Origin: Actinorugispora endophytica
Lineage (GTDB): Bacteria; Actinomycetota; Actinomycetes; Streptosporangiales; Streptosporangiaceae
Length of the DNA stretch: 64,000 nt
Assembly: GCF_004363075.1 (NCBI RefSeq)
Contig: NZ_SNYN01000001.1
Span: 535,938 to 599,937 of the forward strand
Direction of reading: 5' to 3'
Positions 25,510 to 37,700 of this stretch are shown here, piece by piece (positions within the stretch are counted from its first letter, which is position 1; the number at the start of each line of letters is the position of its first letter). The notes under the pieces are model-generated. The model did no database searches. It saw only the letters and a list, made by a program, of their open reading frames with translations, and was not told the DNA's origin. The position numbers and the translations under genes were made by a program.

Positions 25510-25773
25510 GAAAGCCGCCTCTTCTCTGTTGTCGCTCGCCGCAGGCTATCCATGATCGTGCGTCCCGAGGTCCGTTGCTTCTTCTTTACCAGGATCCGTA
25601 GTGATATCCGTCATGGCGGTCCTTGCCCGAGGATGCCTTCAGTGATAGTCGGAGCGGGAGAATCGGGCGGGAATGGGGAGTGGACTCCCGCGGAGGACGG
25701 GACGAAGCCGAAGGGGAAACGGCTGCCCGGATCCACCGCCCCGCCAATGGATCCGGACGGGCGCGCGCGCCGC

Positions 25774-25779
25774 TAGGCT
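25774..25779 (+). promoter_or_regulatory. Candidate -10 of a leaderless promoter (nitrobindin-like gene)
   Basis: TAGGCT ends 8 nt before the ATG at 25788. A GGAG is also present but only 3 nt from the ATG. Confidence 0.45.
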
Positions 25780-25787
25780 CGGAGATT

Positions 25788-26321
25788 ATGCAGCCTGAGA
25801 TTCACCCGGAGCTCGCGCGCCTGTCGTTCCTCCTCGGCCGCTGGGAGGGCGTCGGCGTCGCCGGCTATGAGGGCACCGAAGAGTTCCAGTTCGGCCAGGA
25901 GGTCGAGTTCACCCATGAGGGCCACCCGTACCTGAGCTACCGGAGCCGGGTGTGGCGGCTGAACGAGGACGGCTCCCTCGGCGAGCCGGTCACCTCGGAG
26001 TCCGGCTACTGGCGGGTGCGCCTGGGCGAGACCGCCGAGCAGAGCACCCCGGACAAGCCCGGTGTGCACCTGGAGGTGCTGCTGTCGCACCCCGAGGGCT
26101 TCAACGAGGTCTACCTCGGCACGATCTTCGCCAATCGCGTGGAGATCCACACCGACGTCGTACTGCGCACCGAGACGGGGCTGGCCGCGACCGGCGGCCA
26201 CCGGCTGTACGGGCTGTTCGGGGACGACCGTGAGACGCTCGGATACGCGTGGGACCTGGCCGCCGACGGCCACGAGCTCCAGTCGTACATGTCCGCCCAG
26301 CTCAAGCGAGTGGACAGGTAG
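25788..26321 (+). CDS. Nitrobindin-like protein lacking the heme ligand
   Basis: A 177-residue beta-barrel protein of the nitrobindin/UPF0678 (FABP-like, DUF1794) family. The N-terminal signature LLGRWEGVGVAGYEG and the VEFTHEGHPYLSYRSRVW core (FTHEGHPYLSYRSRVW) are clear. In heme-binding members the C-terminal strand carries a His before L-x-A-x-L; here the matching stretch reads LQSYMSAQLKRV, with Tyr in that place. It is therefore probably a ferric-nitrobindin-like protein that does not bind heme in the usual way. The ligand is unknown. Confidence 0.85.
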   Translation: MQPEIHPELARLSFLLGRWEGVGVAGYEGTEEFQFGQEVEFTHEGHPYLSYRSRVWRLNEDGSLGEPVTSESGYWRVRLGETAEQSTPDKPGVHLEVLLSHPEGFNEVYLGTIFANRVEIHTDVVLRTETGLAATGGHRLYGLFGDDRETLGYAWDLAADGHELQSYMSAQLKRVDR

Positions 26322-26633
26322 CAGAAGACGCGGAAGGGGTGCGGGGTCCGGACATGGACGGACCCCCGGGCGTATTGTCCGGCATCGTGCCGGGGCCGGT
26401 CGGACAAGGCCGGCCACCCGAGGGTCTGGGTGTCCATCGTGGAATCGCCTGGGCGATCCGAACAGCGATTCGCCCTAGCGGACGAACACCTCGCGAGTCC
26501 TAAAAGAATACACTTTTGGACCACCTCCTTTCCTGCGTACTCCCGACGTTACGCGTCCGCCCCTCGGGGCCGCAAATGTTTTTCCGGGTGGATCGGAGAG
26601 GCCCCGCGCGGGCGGGGACATAAGCTCACAGGT
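26322..26633. other. Intergenic region before ygfZ
   Basis: It contains a hairpin at 26343-26366 (GGGGTCCG / CGGACCCC, probable terminator of the nitrobindin-like gene), an AT-rich dyad at 26497-26521 (GTCCtAAAAG ... CTTTTgGAC) of unknown use, and the ygfZ promoter at its end. No gene is supported. Confidence 0.6.
26621..26626 (+). promoter_or_regulatory. Candidate -10 of a leaderless promoter (ygfZ)
   Basis: TAAGCT lies 7 nt before the ATG at 26634 with no usable ribosome site between. Confidence 0.5.
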
Positions 26634-27665
26634 ATGACTTCGCCGCTGCTCAAGCGTCCCGGCGCGGTGTCCGCCGAGACGCCCGACACCGCCATCGCAG
26701 CCCACTACGGAGAGCCGTCCCAGGAGCAACGCGCGCTGGAACGCGGCTCCGGCTGGACCGACCGGGGCAACCGGGGCGTCGTCCGCGTCACGGGCCCGGA
26801 CCGGTTGAGCTGGCTACACAGCCTCACCAGCCAGTTCCTCGACGGGATCGCCCCCGGCACCGCCACCGAGGCCCTGGTGATGGACGCCAAGGGGCACATC
26901 CTGCACCACCTGTCGGCCGTGGACGACGGCACCTCGCTGTGGGCGCACGTCGAGCCGGGGACCGCCGCCGAACTCACCCGCTTCCTGGACTCCATGCGGT
27001 TCATGCTGCGGGTGGAGGTGGCCGACCTCAGCGACGAGCGCGCGGTCCTGACCGTCGCGGGACCCGAGCGCGCCGCGGTCCTGGGCGCGGCCGGTTCCGC
27101 GCTGCCGCCGGGGACGCCCGTCCGGGTCGCCGACGACGAGACCGACCTGTTCCTGCCCGTGGACGCGCTCGAGGCCGTCGCCGACGCCCTCACCGCCGCG
27201 GGCGCCCGTCCGGCAGGCATGTGGGCTTACGAAGCGCGCCGGATCGCCGCGCACCGCCCCCGCCTCGGCCTGGACACCGACCACCGCGCCATCGCGCACG
27301 AGATGGGCTGGATCGGTTCCGCCGTGCACCTGGAGAAGGGCTGCTACCCGGGCCAGGAGACGGTGGCGCGGGTGCACAACCTGGGCCGCCCGCCGCGCCG
27401 CCTGGTGATGCTGCACCTGGACGGCACCGCCGAGCGGCTGCCCGAACGCGGCGCCCCCGTCGAACTCGACGGCCGCGCCGTCGGCTTCGTCGGCTCCTCC
27501 GCCCGCCACTTCGAACTGGGACCCGTCGCCCTGGGCCTGGTCAAGCGGAACATCCCGGTGGACGCGGACTTCACCGTGGACGGCATCGCCGCCGGCCAGG
27601 AGGTCGTCGTAAGCCCCGACACCGGCGCCAACGCCGAGATCACCCTGCGCCGCCGCCCCGGATAG
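26634..27665 (+). CDS. ygfZ: Folate-binding iron-sulfur repair protein YgfZ
   Basis: A 343-residue protein of the YgfZ/GcvT-like family, which uses folate to support assembly or repair of certain Fe-S enzymes. The diagnostic K-G-C-Y-x-G-Q-E motif is present (LEKGCYPGQETVARVHN), and the N-terminal half has GCV-T-like LSWLHSLTSQFL. The start is the ATG of MTSPLLKRP; the frame extends upstream but without a ribosome site or conserved sequence. It is followed by a strong hairpin and a convergent gene. Confidence 0.93.
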   Translation: MTSPLLKRPGAVSAETPDTAIAAHYGEPSQEQRALERGSGWTDRGNRGVVRVTGPDRLSWLHSLTSQFLDGIAPGTATEALVMDAKGHILHHLSAVDDGTSLWAHVEPGTAAELTRFLDSMRFMLRVEVADLSDERAVLTVAGPERAAVLGAAGSALPPGTPVRVADDETDLFLPVDALEAVADALTAAGARPAGMWAYEARRIAAHRPRLGLDTDHRAIAHEMGWIGSAVHLEKGCYPGQETVARVHNLGRPPRRLVMLHLDGTAERLPERGAPVELDGRAVGFVGSSARHFELGPVALGLVKRNIPVDADFTVDGIAAGQEVVVSPDTGANAEITLRRRPG

Positions 27666-27672
27666 GCCTCGC

Positions 27673-27751
27673 CTCCACCCGCCGACCTCGACGTCTCCGG
27701 GGTCTCGACCGCTTCCAAGATCCCGGGGAGGTCGAGGTCGGCGGGTGGGAG
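27673..27751. repeat. Palindromic element, diverged copy D
   Basis: CCACCCGCCGACCTCGAC and its exact complement form an outer 18-bp stem. Inside, GACGTCTCCGGGGTCTC matches the 17-nt core of the three copies near 54, 57 and 58.8 kb (GACsTyTyCGGGGTCTC). It lies between convergent genes and can act as a bidirectional terminator. Confidence 0.7.
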
Positions 27752-27764
27752 CGGGCGCAGGACG

Positions 27765-28550
27765 CTAGTTGAGCCGGAAGACCTGGGCCTCCGCGCCCTC
27801 GTCGTAGTCGCTGTGCAGCGTCACGACGTAGGTGCCGGAGCGGGCGTCGGAGTCCTGGTCACGGCAGTCGGTCCAGGAGCGCTTGCGCTCCCAGGTGACG
27901 ACGGCGGTGTGCGGAACGCCCCGGCGCAGCTGCTCGTTGTCGGCGGCGTCGCCCTCGACGCAGTCCGCGGTGGACCAGATCCGGTCCTCACCGGAGGTGA
28001 CGCGCAGTTCCATGGCTTCGCGGCCGATGTCCACCGTGCAGGTCTGGGCCCCGGTGTTGACCACCGAGACGCTGAGCTTCGGCTCCTCGTCCCAGGCGTA
28101 GTCGGCCTGGTCGGTGCTGAGCGTCACGACCACGTCCTCGGGGCGGCAGGCGTCCTCGGGGGCCTCGGGCGCGGGAACGGCCTGACGGTCCGCGTCCGCG
28201 CCTTCGCCCCCGTCCTCGGCGCCGGCGTCGGCGTCGGCGTCCGCGCCGACCCCGCCGGAACCGCCCCCCGCGCCGCCCTCCCCGCCGGGCCCGGCATCCG
28301 GCTCATCGGCGGGCTCGGCGCTGGGCGGGGGCGAGGCTGGGATACTGGGATCGGGCGACTCGGCCACCTGGTCATCGGTCTCCGGACCGGAGTCGACGTT
28401 CGCCGAGTTCGTCGCGTTCTCCTCCGCGGACGGCCTGCACGCGAACGCGATCAGTGTCAGCACCGCGAGCAGTCCGATCAGCAGAAAGACGCGACGCCTC
28501 CAGTACGTCGCGTTGCTCACCGGTCCAGGGTGTCCAGCGCTCGAAGCCAT
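27765..28550 (-). CDS. Membrane-anchored protein with acidic linker and Ig-like domain
   Basis: A 261-residue protein. A basic N-terminus and one membrane helix (about 20-38, ending FAC) are followed by a long acidic Gly/Ala/Asp/Pro linker (about 40-130) and an extracytoplasmic beta-sandwich (about 135-261). The latter has spaced cysteines (DACRPEDVVVTLSTDQADY, TCTVDIG, DCVEGD, DCRDQD) and resembles the DUF4232-like or intracellular-proteinase-inhibitor type of Ig fold. Function is unknown. ATG start, divergent from mutY. Confidence 0.72.
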   Translation of the reverse strand: MASSAGHPGPVSNATYWRRRVFLLIGLLAVLTLIAFACRPSAEENATNSANVDSGPETDDQVAESPDPSIPASPPPSAEPADEPDAGPGGEGGAGGGSGGVGADADADAGAEDGGEGADADRQAVPAPEAPEDACRPEDVVVTLSTDQADYAWDEEPKLSVSVVNTGAQTCTVDIGREAMELRVTSGEDRIWSTADCVEGDAADNEQLRRGVPHTAVVTWERKRSWTDCRDQDSDARSGTYVVTLHSDYDEGAEAQVFRLN

Positions 28551-28615
28551 GGGCGTAGTATCCCGGGTTTCAGATTTTGCACCTACCCGACCCGCCGTTG
28601 GATGTCTGATTGCGT

Positions 28616-29491
28616 ATGACCGAAAACCCGTACCGCACAGCGGTTCTCGCCTGGTATGACGCCAACGCCCGGGATCTCCCCTGGCGCGCGGACGACGCCA
28701 CGCCGTGGAGCGTCCTGGTCAGCGAGATCATGCTCCAGCAGACGCCGGTGGTCCGCGTCCTCCCGGCGTGGAAGGCGTGGCTCGAACGCTGGCCCACCCC
28801 CGCCTCCCTCGCGGCCGAGCCCTCCGGCGAGGCGGTGCGGATGTGGAACCGGCTCGGATACCCGCGCCGCGCGCTGAACCTGCACGCCTGCGCCAAAGCC
28901 GTCGTTGACCGGCACGGCGGCGAGGTCCCCCGGGCGCACGCGGACCTGCTGGCGCTTCCCGGGGTCGGGGTGTACACCGCGGCCGCCGTGGCGAGCTTCG
29001 CTTTCGGGCAGCGGCACGCCGTCCTGGACACCAACGTGCGCAGGGTCCTGGCCCGGTTGGAGACCGGGGTCGAGTACCCGCCCAGGACCCCCGGCAGGGC
29101 CGAGTACACGCTCGCCGAGTCGCTGCTGCCCGAGGAGCCGGCCGTGGCCGCCCGCTGGGGCGTCGCCGTGATGGAGCTGGGCGCGCTGGTGTGCACCGCG
29201 CGGGCGCCCAAGTGCGGGGTGTGCCCGGTCTCCGACCGGTGCGCGTGGGCGCTGGCCGGAAAGCCTCCGCACGACGGTCCGCCCCGGCGCGGGCAGAGCT
29301 ACGCGGGGACGGACCGCCAGGTGCGCGGCAGACTGCTCGCGGTGCTGCGCGACGCGCCCGGGCCGGTGCCCAAGGCCGCCCTGGACGCGGTCTGGGACGA
29401 GGCCGCGCAGCGCGAACGCGCCCTCGACGCGCTGGTCGCCGACGGCCTGGTCGACCCCCTGGAGACGGGCGAGTACGCGCTGCCGGGCTGA
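28616..29491 (+). CDS. mutY: Adenine DNA glycosylase MutY
   Basis: A 291-residue base-excision repair enzyme removing adenine mispaired with 8-oxoguanine. It has the catalytic Glu in SEIMLQQTPV, the helix-hairpin-helix LPGVGVYTAAAV, the catalytic Asp in LDTNVRRV and the [4Fe-4S] ligands C-x6-C-x2-C-x5-C (CTARAPKCGVCPVSDRC). The C-terminal NUDIX-like 8-oxoG recognition domain of E. coli MutY is shortened to a winged-helix-like tail, as usual in actinobacteria. The start is the ATG of MTENPY, two codons after an in-frame TTG. It ends 1 bp from the convergent next gene. Confidence 0.94.
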   Translation: MTENPYRTAVLAWYDANARDLPWRADDATPWSVLVSEIMLQQTPVVRVLPAWKAWLERWPTPASLAAEPSGEAVRMWNRLGYPRRALNLHACAKAVVDRHGGEVPRAHADLLALPGVGVYTAAAVASFAFGQRHAVLDTNVRRVLARLETGVEYPPRTPGRAEYTLAESLLPEEPAVAARWGVAVMELGALVCTARAPKCGVCPVSDRCAWALAGKPPHDGPPRRGQSYAGTDRQVRGRLLAVLRDAPGPVPKAALDAVWDEAAQRERALDALVADGLVDPLETGEYALPG

Positions 29492-29492
29492 C

Positions 29493-30335
29493 TCAGTACC
29501 AGCCCGATTCCGCGGGTTCCCCCGTTTCGTCGACCCCGCCCGAGCAGGCCGCTCCGGGTTCGAGGGTCTGGGGACCCTGCACGTAGGCGACGAGGAACTC
29601 CACCAGGCGGGGGTCGGTCGCCTCGTCCACACCGAGCTGCTTGCCCCACGCGGAGGCCACGACCGGGGCCGGCAGGTCCTGGACGGGGCTGACGATGATG
29701 TAGTCGCCGGGAGAGTACAGCGCGCGCAGGGTCTCCACCTCGCTCTCGCCGAGGGCCGCGTCGTAGGTGATCCACACCGCGCCGTGCTCCAGGGAGTGCA
29801 CGGCGTTCTCCGCCGGGACCTCGCTGCTGTAGACGCCGCAGTTCAGCCACACGGGGTTGTGCCGGCCTCCGACCGGCGGGTTCTGCGGGTAGTCCACCCC
29901 GCCCTCGACGTGGTCCGCCGAGAGGCCGGTGAAGGTCTGCACACCGTCGACGTCGCCGGGCTCCTCCTCACCGCGGGCCAGTGCCGGGTGGGCGCCGCTG
30001 TCGCCGCCCGACAGGACGACGACCAGGGTCACCACCACCCCGACGACGAGGACGAGCCCCGCCACCGAGCCGCCGATGACCCAGCCCAGGGCCCCCGAGC
30101 GGCGCGGCGCCGGCGGGCGCGGCGGGCCGGGCCGGGGGTAGTGGCCTCCGGGCGGCGGCTGCTGCCAGCCGGGCGAACCGGGTGGGACACCGGGGCCCTG
30201 CGGCCACACCGGGCCGTTGGACGGGCTCGAGCCACCGGGCGGAGGGCCCTGCGGATGCGGATGCGGCGGTGGTGGTGGACCGCCCCAGGGCCGCTGCGGT
30301 CCGGGGCCGGAAGGCTGCTCTGGAGGATGAGACAC
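29493..30335 (-). CDS. DUF3105 membrane protein
   Basis: A 280-residue protein. A Pro/Gly/His-rich disordered cytoplasmic N-terminus (1-80) is followed by one membrane helix (about 84-108) and an extracytoplasmic DUF3105 domain (about 130-265). Landmarks are DYPQNPPVGGRHNPVW, NCGVY, VHSLEHGAVWITYD and SAWGKQL. Function is unknown. GTG start with a TAGTGT -10-like box 6 nt upstream. It is downstream of clpC on the same strand, separated by a small hairpin. Confidence 0.88.
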   Translation of the reverse strand: MSHPPEQPSGPGPQRPWGGPPPPPHPHPQGPPPGGSSPSNGPVWPQGPGVPPGSPGWQQPPPGGHYPRPGPPRPPAPRRSGALGWVIGGSVAGLVLVVGVVVTLVVVLSGGDSGAHPALARGEEEPGDVDGVQTFTGLSADHVEGGVDYPQNPPVGGRHNPVWLNCGVYSSEVPAENAVHSLEHGAVWITYDAALGESEVETLRALYSPGDYIIVSPVQDLPAPVVASAWGKQLGVDEATDPRLVEFLVAYVQGPQTLEPGAACSGGVDETGEPAESGWY

Positions 30336-30341
30336 GTTCGG

Positions 30342-30347
30342 ACACTA
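30342..30347 (-). promoter_or_regulatory. Candidate -10 of a leaderless promoter (DUF3105 gene)
   Basis: TAGTGT on the minus strand lies 6 nt before the GTG start. Confidence 0.4.
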
Positions 30348-30350
30348 CCG

Positions 30351-30368
30351 CCCCGGACTGCTCCGGGG
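30351..30368. terminator. Small hairpin after clpC
   Basis: CCCCGGA / TCCGGGG with a 4-nt loop, downstream of clpC and partly over the promoter of the next gene. Confidence 0.5.
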
Positions 30369-30442
30369 AACAGGAAGAGGGACGACCCGCTGGGCCGCCC
30401 CTCTCCCGTCAACCGCTGGTCAACGCCGCGGAAGCGGTCCGC

Positions 30443-32947
<2,505 letters not shown>

Positions 32948-33403
32948 GTCTCGTCGCTCCTCACAGAGCGGTCAGGCAGGGACGGAAGTTCCGACCCTCA
33001 CTTTTCCGCATATCGGCCCCTCGGGGGAAAGCCCTCCCGTCGGAGCGCTTCCGCACCCGTCTACACCGTGCCGTCCGGTTTCCCGGGCGGCTCCACGAAA
33101 CACCCATCCACGGATCTCTTCACACGATGTCGTCTAGAGACTTTCCCCGACGATAGGGCGTTCACCCTCATCCAACTACCAATCGGGCCTCTGGTGTTCC
33201 AAGTACGCCGCAAGCGAACGGCCCGCGCCTCTCTATGAGTGAGAGAACACGGGCCGTGATGCGCGTTCGCGGGTTATTTGCTCTGAGCGAACAGGATCCT
33301 CCCGCCCCTCCCGGGCGGGGGACCGGGCTTTGCGACCCACCGCGAAGCCCCCATTCGTACCATCAGCGGCGAGGCACGAATCCGCCGTCCGCCGACCGCC
33401 TGG
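32948..33403. other. Intergenic region between clpC and lsr2
   Basis: No gene is supported. It carries the clpC promoter, not resolved by eye. It also has a hairpin at 33301-33319 (CCCGCCC / GGGCGGG, likely the lsr2 terminator) and a GTTCGC ... GCGAAC inverted repeat at 33265-33292. The inner TTTGCTCTGAGCGAAC loosely resembles ClgR-type sites but has mismatches and lies far from clpC. Confidence 0.55.
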
Positions 33404-33739
33404 TCAGCGCTGGGCGGCGTGGTACTCGTCCATGATCGACTGGGGGATGCGGCCCCGCTCGTTGACCTGCTTGCCCGCGGCCTTGGCCCAGGCCCGGATC
33501 TCGGCGCTGCGCTCGCGGCTGGGCGCGCTGCGCTGCTTGCCGCCGCGGACCACGCCGCGCTTGCCGGGCGCCTTGCGGGCGGCGTCGACGAACGGGGCGA
33601 GCGCCTCGCGGAGCCGGGACGCGTTGTTACCGCTGAGGTCGATCTCGTAGGAGGAGCCGTCGACCGCGAACGAGACCGTCTCCTCGGCCTCGCCACCGTC
33701 GAGGTCGTCGACGAGAAGCACCTGAACCTTTTGTGCCAT
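33404..33739 (-). CDS. lsr2: Nucleoid-associated xenogeneic silencer Lsr2
   Basis: A 111-residue H-NS-like protein that coats AT-rich DNA. The N-terminal oligomerisation domain (about 1-60) begins AQKVQVLLVDDLDGGEAEETV (VQVLLVDDLDG, EAEETVSF). The C-terminal DNA-binding domain has the AT-hook-like RGR loop (VNERGRIPQSI) after the basic linker (APGKRGVVRGGKQ). The ATG has AAAGGA upstream. Its own upstream region is markedly AT-rich, fitting autoregulation. Confidence 0.97.
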   Translation of the reverse strand: MAQKVQVLLVDDLDGGEAEETVSFAVDGSSYEIDLSGNNASRLREALAPFVDAARKAPGKRGVVRGGKQRSAPSRERSAEIRAWAKAAGKQVNERGRIPQSIMDEYHAAQR

Positions 33740-33744
33740 GGATA

Positions 33745-33845
33745 CAGTCCTTTCACAGTGGAGAAGTGCGTTAACAACACCCTGAATATAAAGCTATACC
33801 GATCACATAGAGAATGACAATTCAAGCCGGATAAAATTTGTTTCA
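33745..33845. promoter_or_regulatory. AT-rich lsr2 promoter region
   Basis: The stretch from 33768 to 33842 (with GAATATAAAGCTATACC and GGATAAAATTTGTTTCAG) is strikingly AT-rich against the surroundings. On the minus strand it offers TATAGC- and TATATT-type -10 candidates. It is a natural Lsr2 binding target. Confidence 0.5.
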
Positions 33846-33966
33846 GCCGGCCTTCGCCGGGCGGGGGAAATCAACATCCGGGCACGCGGAAGCCTCCAAC
33901 CCGGTCGGGACCGGGCCGGAGGCGCATAACGCCGACTGCGGAGGCGTCATTCCCTACTGTCAGTGC

Positions 33967-34221
33967 TTAGCGGCCGCCGGGCTCCTCCCGGCCGTCCGGG
34001 ACTTCGGTCGAAGACCCGGGGGCGTTCTTTGCTCCGCCATCGGCCGAGGCATTGGTATCCGGGCGCGATGCCGTTTGGACATCCCCGGCTTCGGCTTCCT
34101 TGAGCAACCGCCCGTCCGAAGTCCTCGGCGCCATCTCCTTACGGAGCACGGTGTAGACGATCGCGCAGAACACCGCCGCGACAACAGTAGGGGGGATGAG
34201 CGCCGACAATACGTCCCACAT
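33967..34221 (-). CDS. Small membrane protein, 84 residues
   Basis: Not recognised. It has one N-terminal membrane helix (MWDVLSALIPPTVVAAVFCA, continuing IVYTVL) followed by a hydrophilic, charged tail of about 55 residues (KEMAPRTSDGRLLKEAEAGD). The ATG of MWDVLS has AGGAG about 14 nt upstream; the frame extends further up but with unlikely composition. Single-pass proteins of this kind occur near lsr2 in other actinomycetes. Confidence 0.6.
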   Translation of the reverse strand: MWDVLSALIPPTVVAAVFCAIVYTVLRKEMAPRTSDGRLLKEAEAGDVQTASRPDTNASADGGAKNAPGSSTEVPDGREEPGGR

Positions 34222-34775
34222 CAGGCGGGCCCCTTCTCCTGGCCGTTCCTTTATACAGTGATTACCCCAGGCGGGGGGTGGTGCGGCCGACACCGCGGGA
34301 GGGAGTACGGATCTCCCGCAAACGCGTCCCGGTCATCATAGGCAGGCCCCCGGAAGTTCCACCGGGCCCCCTCCTCGTCTCTTTAGCCGTTCGGGGCGGT
34401 CGGCTAAAGAGGACGCTGCCGAGATCTTACTCAGCCCAAATCACCCGGAGCGCCAGGCCAAAAGACGACCGCCCGTAGCCGACGCGGAACTCGAACGGCC
34501 GGCCGCTCATGGGTGCGGACCGAATAAACCGGGGGTGCGCAAAGCCCTCGCAAGGACCCGATCGGACAAGACTCCGACAAGACGCCCGACTTCCCGGCCG
34601 CAATCCCCAGATTACCGCCCCCTATCGGCCCCGCCGCCTCCCCGGCATTACCGGCTAAGGCGTCCCGGAGTTGTGGGATCGTGGCATGGTAACCGAGACG
34701 AGACGCCAGGCCCCGCCCCGGCACACCACGGGGGGCCGGGAAGCCCGCAGCCATGGGCATTGGGAGGATCCCGCA
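34222..34775. other. Intergenic region before the PHP-UvrD gene
   Basis: No convincing gene. The main feature is a hairpin at 34379-34411 (CTCTTTAGCCG / CGGCTAAAGAG, 11-nt loop), AT-richer than the usual terminators here. Small open frames have no codon-use support. The promoter of the fusion gene must lie in the right half. Confidence 0.5.
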
Positions 34776-37700
34776 GTGGAGTTCCACGCCGATCTGCATA
34801 TTCACTCCAAGTACTCGCGGGCTTGCAGTAAGGATTGCGATCTCGAGCACCTCGCCTGGTGGGCCGCCCGCAAGGGGATAGCGCTCGTGGGAACCGGTGA
34901 TTTCACTCACCCCGCCTGGCGGGCCGAACTGGAGCGCGAACTGGTGCCCGCGGAGCCCGGCCTGTTCCGGCTCCGCCCGGAGATCGAGGCGCGCGTCCTG
35001 CGGACACTACCGCCCAACTGCCACCGGCTTCCCCGTTTCATGCTGTCGGTGGAGATCTCCACGATCTACAAACGCGACGGCCGCGCCCGCAGGGTGCACC
35101 ATCTGCTCTACGCGCCGTCACTGGACGCGGCCCGGGCCATCACCGCCGATCTGGCCAGGATCGGGAACCTCGCCTCGGACGGCCGCCCCATCCTGGGCCT
35201 GGACTCCCGCGACCTGCTGGAGATCACCCTGTCCAGTGACCCCGGCTCCTATCTGGTCCCCGCGCACATATGGACGCCGTGGTTCTCCGTACTCGGCTCC
35301 AAGTCGGGTTTCGACGCCGTCTCCGACTGCTACGCCGACCTCGCCGGCCACATCTTCGCGGTCGAGACCGGCCTGTCCAGCGACCCCGCCATGAACTGGA
35401 TGGTGTCGTCGCTGGACTCCTACACCCTGGTCAGCAATTCCGACGCGCACTCGCCGCCGATGCTGGCCCGCGAGGCCACCCGGTTCGAGACCGACCTGGA
35501 CTACTACGCGGTCCGGCGGGCGCTGGAGACCGGTGAGGGATTCGGCGGTTCCGTGGAGTTCTTCCCCGAAGAGGGGAAGTACCACCTCGACGGACACCGG
35601 AAGTGCGACGTCCGGTTCACCCCGGAGACCACCCGCGAGCACGGGGGGCGCTGCCCGGTCTGCGGAAGGCCGTTGACGGTCGGCGTGTTCCACCGGATCC
35701 ACGAGCTCGCCGACCGGACCGAGGGCTACCGGGTGCCGGGGGCCGCGGGATTCACGAACCTGGTCCCCCTTCCCGAGATCGTCAGCGAGATCGTGGGCGT
35801 GGGCCCCAAGAGCAAGCGGGTCATGGGCGAGGTCACCCGACTGGTGGCCGCGCTCGGGCCGGAGCTCGACATCCTGCGGACGACGCCCCTGGACGAGGTG
35901 ACCGGAGCCGGCGGCGAGCTCCTCGGCGAGGCCGTGGCCCGGCTGCGGCGCGGCGAGGTCGTCCGGGACGCCGGGTACGACGGCGAGTACGGCACCATCC
36001 ACATGTTCACCCCCGAGGAGCTCCGCGCCGAAGCCGAGACGATGACGCTGTTCGGCGAGAACGAGGTCGTCCCCGCCAAGGCCCGCACCCGGCGCAGGGC
36101 CGCGGCCCGCCAGAAGCGCGGCGGGGAGCGTCCGGTCCCGCCCCCCGCCGAGGACCTGCTGTCCCCTGACGCGGCGCCCGACCCGGCCGAGCGCGCGGAG
36201 GGCCCCTCAGAGCCCTCCCTCTTCCCGGAGGCCGTGGACGCCGCCCCGGTCCGCCCCCAGGGCCTCCTGGACGGACTCGACCCGGACCAGCGCGCGGCCG
36301 CCGAGCACGACTCCGGACCGCTGCTCATCGTCGCGGGTCCGGGCACCGGCAAGACCCGGACCCTGACGCACCGGATCGCCTACCTGGTGGCCGAACGCGG
36401 CGTGCGCCCGCAGGAGTGCCTGGCCATCACCTTCACCCGCCGCGCGGCCGAGGAGCTGCGTGAACGCCTGGCCGCCCTTCTTCCGGACCGGGCCGGCCAG
36501 ATGACGGTCACCACCCTGCACGGCCTGGGCGCGCTGATCCTGCGCGAGCAGCACGAGCGGGCCGGACTCGGCGCGCGGTTCGGTATCGCCGACGAGGCCC
36601 GCCGGCTCGAGGTCGCCGCCGAGGTCGCGGGTTCCGAGGCCGAGGGGCGCCGGCTCCTGGCCCGTCGTGGCGAGGGGCCGGACGACGGGACCGGGGACGA
36701 GGAGACCGCCCGCTTCGAGGCCCGGCTGCGCGAGCTGGACCTGGTGGACTTCGCCGACCTGCTGCGGCTCCCGGTCCGGCTGCTGTCCGCCGAGGAGGAG
36801 CTCGCCGCGCGCTACCGCGCCCGCTGGCCCTGGATCAGCGTGGACGAGTACCAGGACGTCGACGAGACGCAGTACGCGCTGCTGCGGCTGCTCACCTCGC
36901 CCGACTCGAACCTGACCGCGATCGGCGACCCCGACCAGGCGATCTACGGCTTCCGGGGGGCCGACGTCGGCTTCTTCCTGCGCTTCGCGGAGGACTATCC
37001 GAGCGCCCGCAGCGTCCAGCTGACCCGCAACTACCGCTCCAACGCCACCATCGTGGACGCGGCGGTCCAGGCCATCGCCCCGGCCTCGCTGGTGCCGGGG
37101 CGGGCGCTGCGCGCGGTCGGGGACTTCCGCGACCCGCCCAGGATCGGCGTGCACGTGGCCGCCGACGAGCGCGCCGAGGCGTCCTTCGTGGCCCGGGCCA
37201 TCGACCGGCTGCTCGGCGGAACGTCCCTGCACTCGCTGGACAGCGGCCGGGTGACCGAGGACGGGGACGACACCCTGTCCTTCGGCGACATCTGCGTGCT
37301 GTACCGCACCGACGCCCAGAGCGGGGCGATCATCAGCGCCTTCAACAGCGCGGGGATCCCGTTCCAGAAGCGCTCGCACGATCGGCTGCTGGCCCGGCCG
37401 GGGGTGCGGGCGCTCGCCGCCGAAATCCCGCACCACCCCGAGGGGCCGCTGACCGGGCGGGTACGCGCCGCCGTCGAGGCGCTGTGCGCGCGGCACGCGG
37501 AGGACCCCGACCAGGTGGTGGACCTGCGCTCGGCCGGTGAGCTGGCGGCTCCACTGGCCGAGCGGTGCGGCGCCGACCTGCCCGAGTTCCTGTCCGCGCT
37601 GGCCCTGGGCGCAGAGGTGGACGCCCTGGACCCGCGCGCCGACCGGGTCTCCCTGCTCACCCTGCACGCGGCCAAGGGGCTGGAGTACCCGGTGGTGTTC

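Noticed and set aside
33265-33292. ClgR operator for clpC
   Set aside because: The match has mismatches in the core and is over 300 bp from clpC; it is equally well explained as part of the lsr2 3' region.
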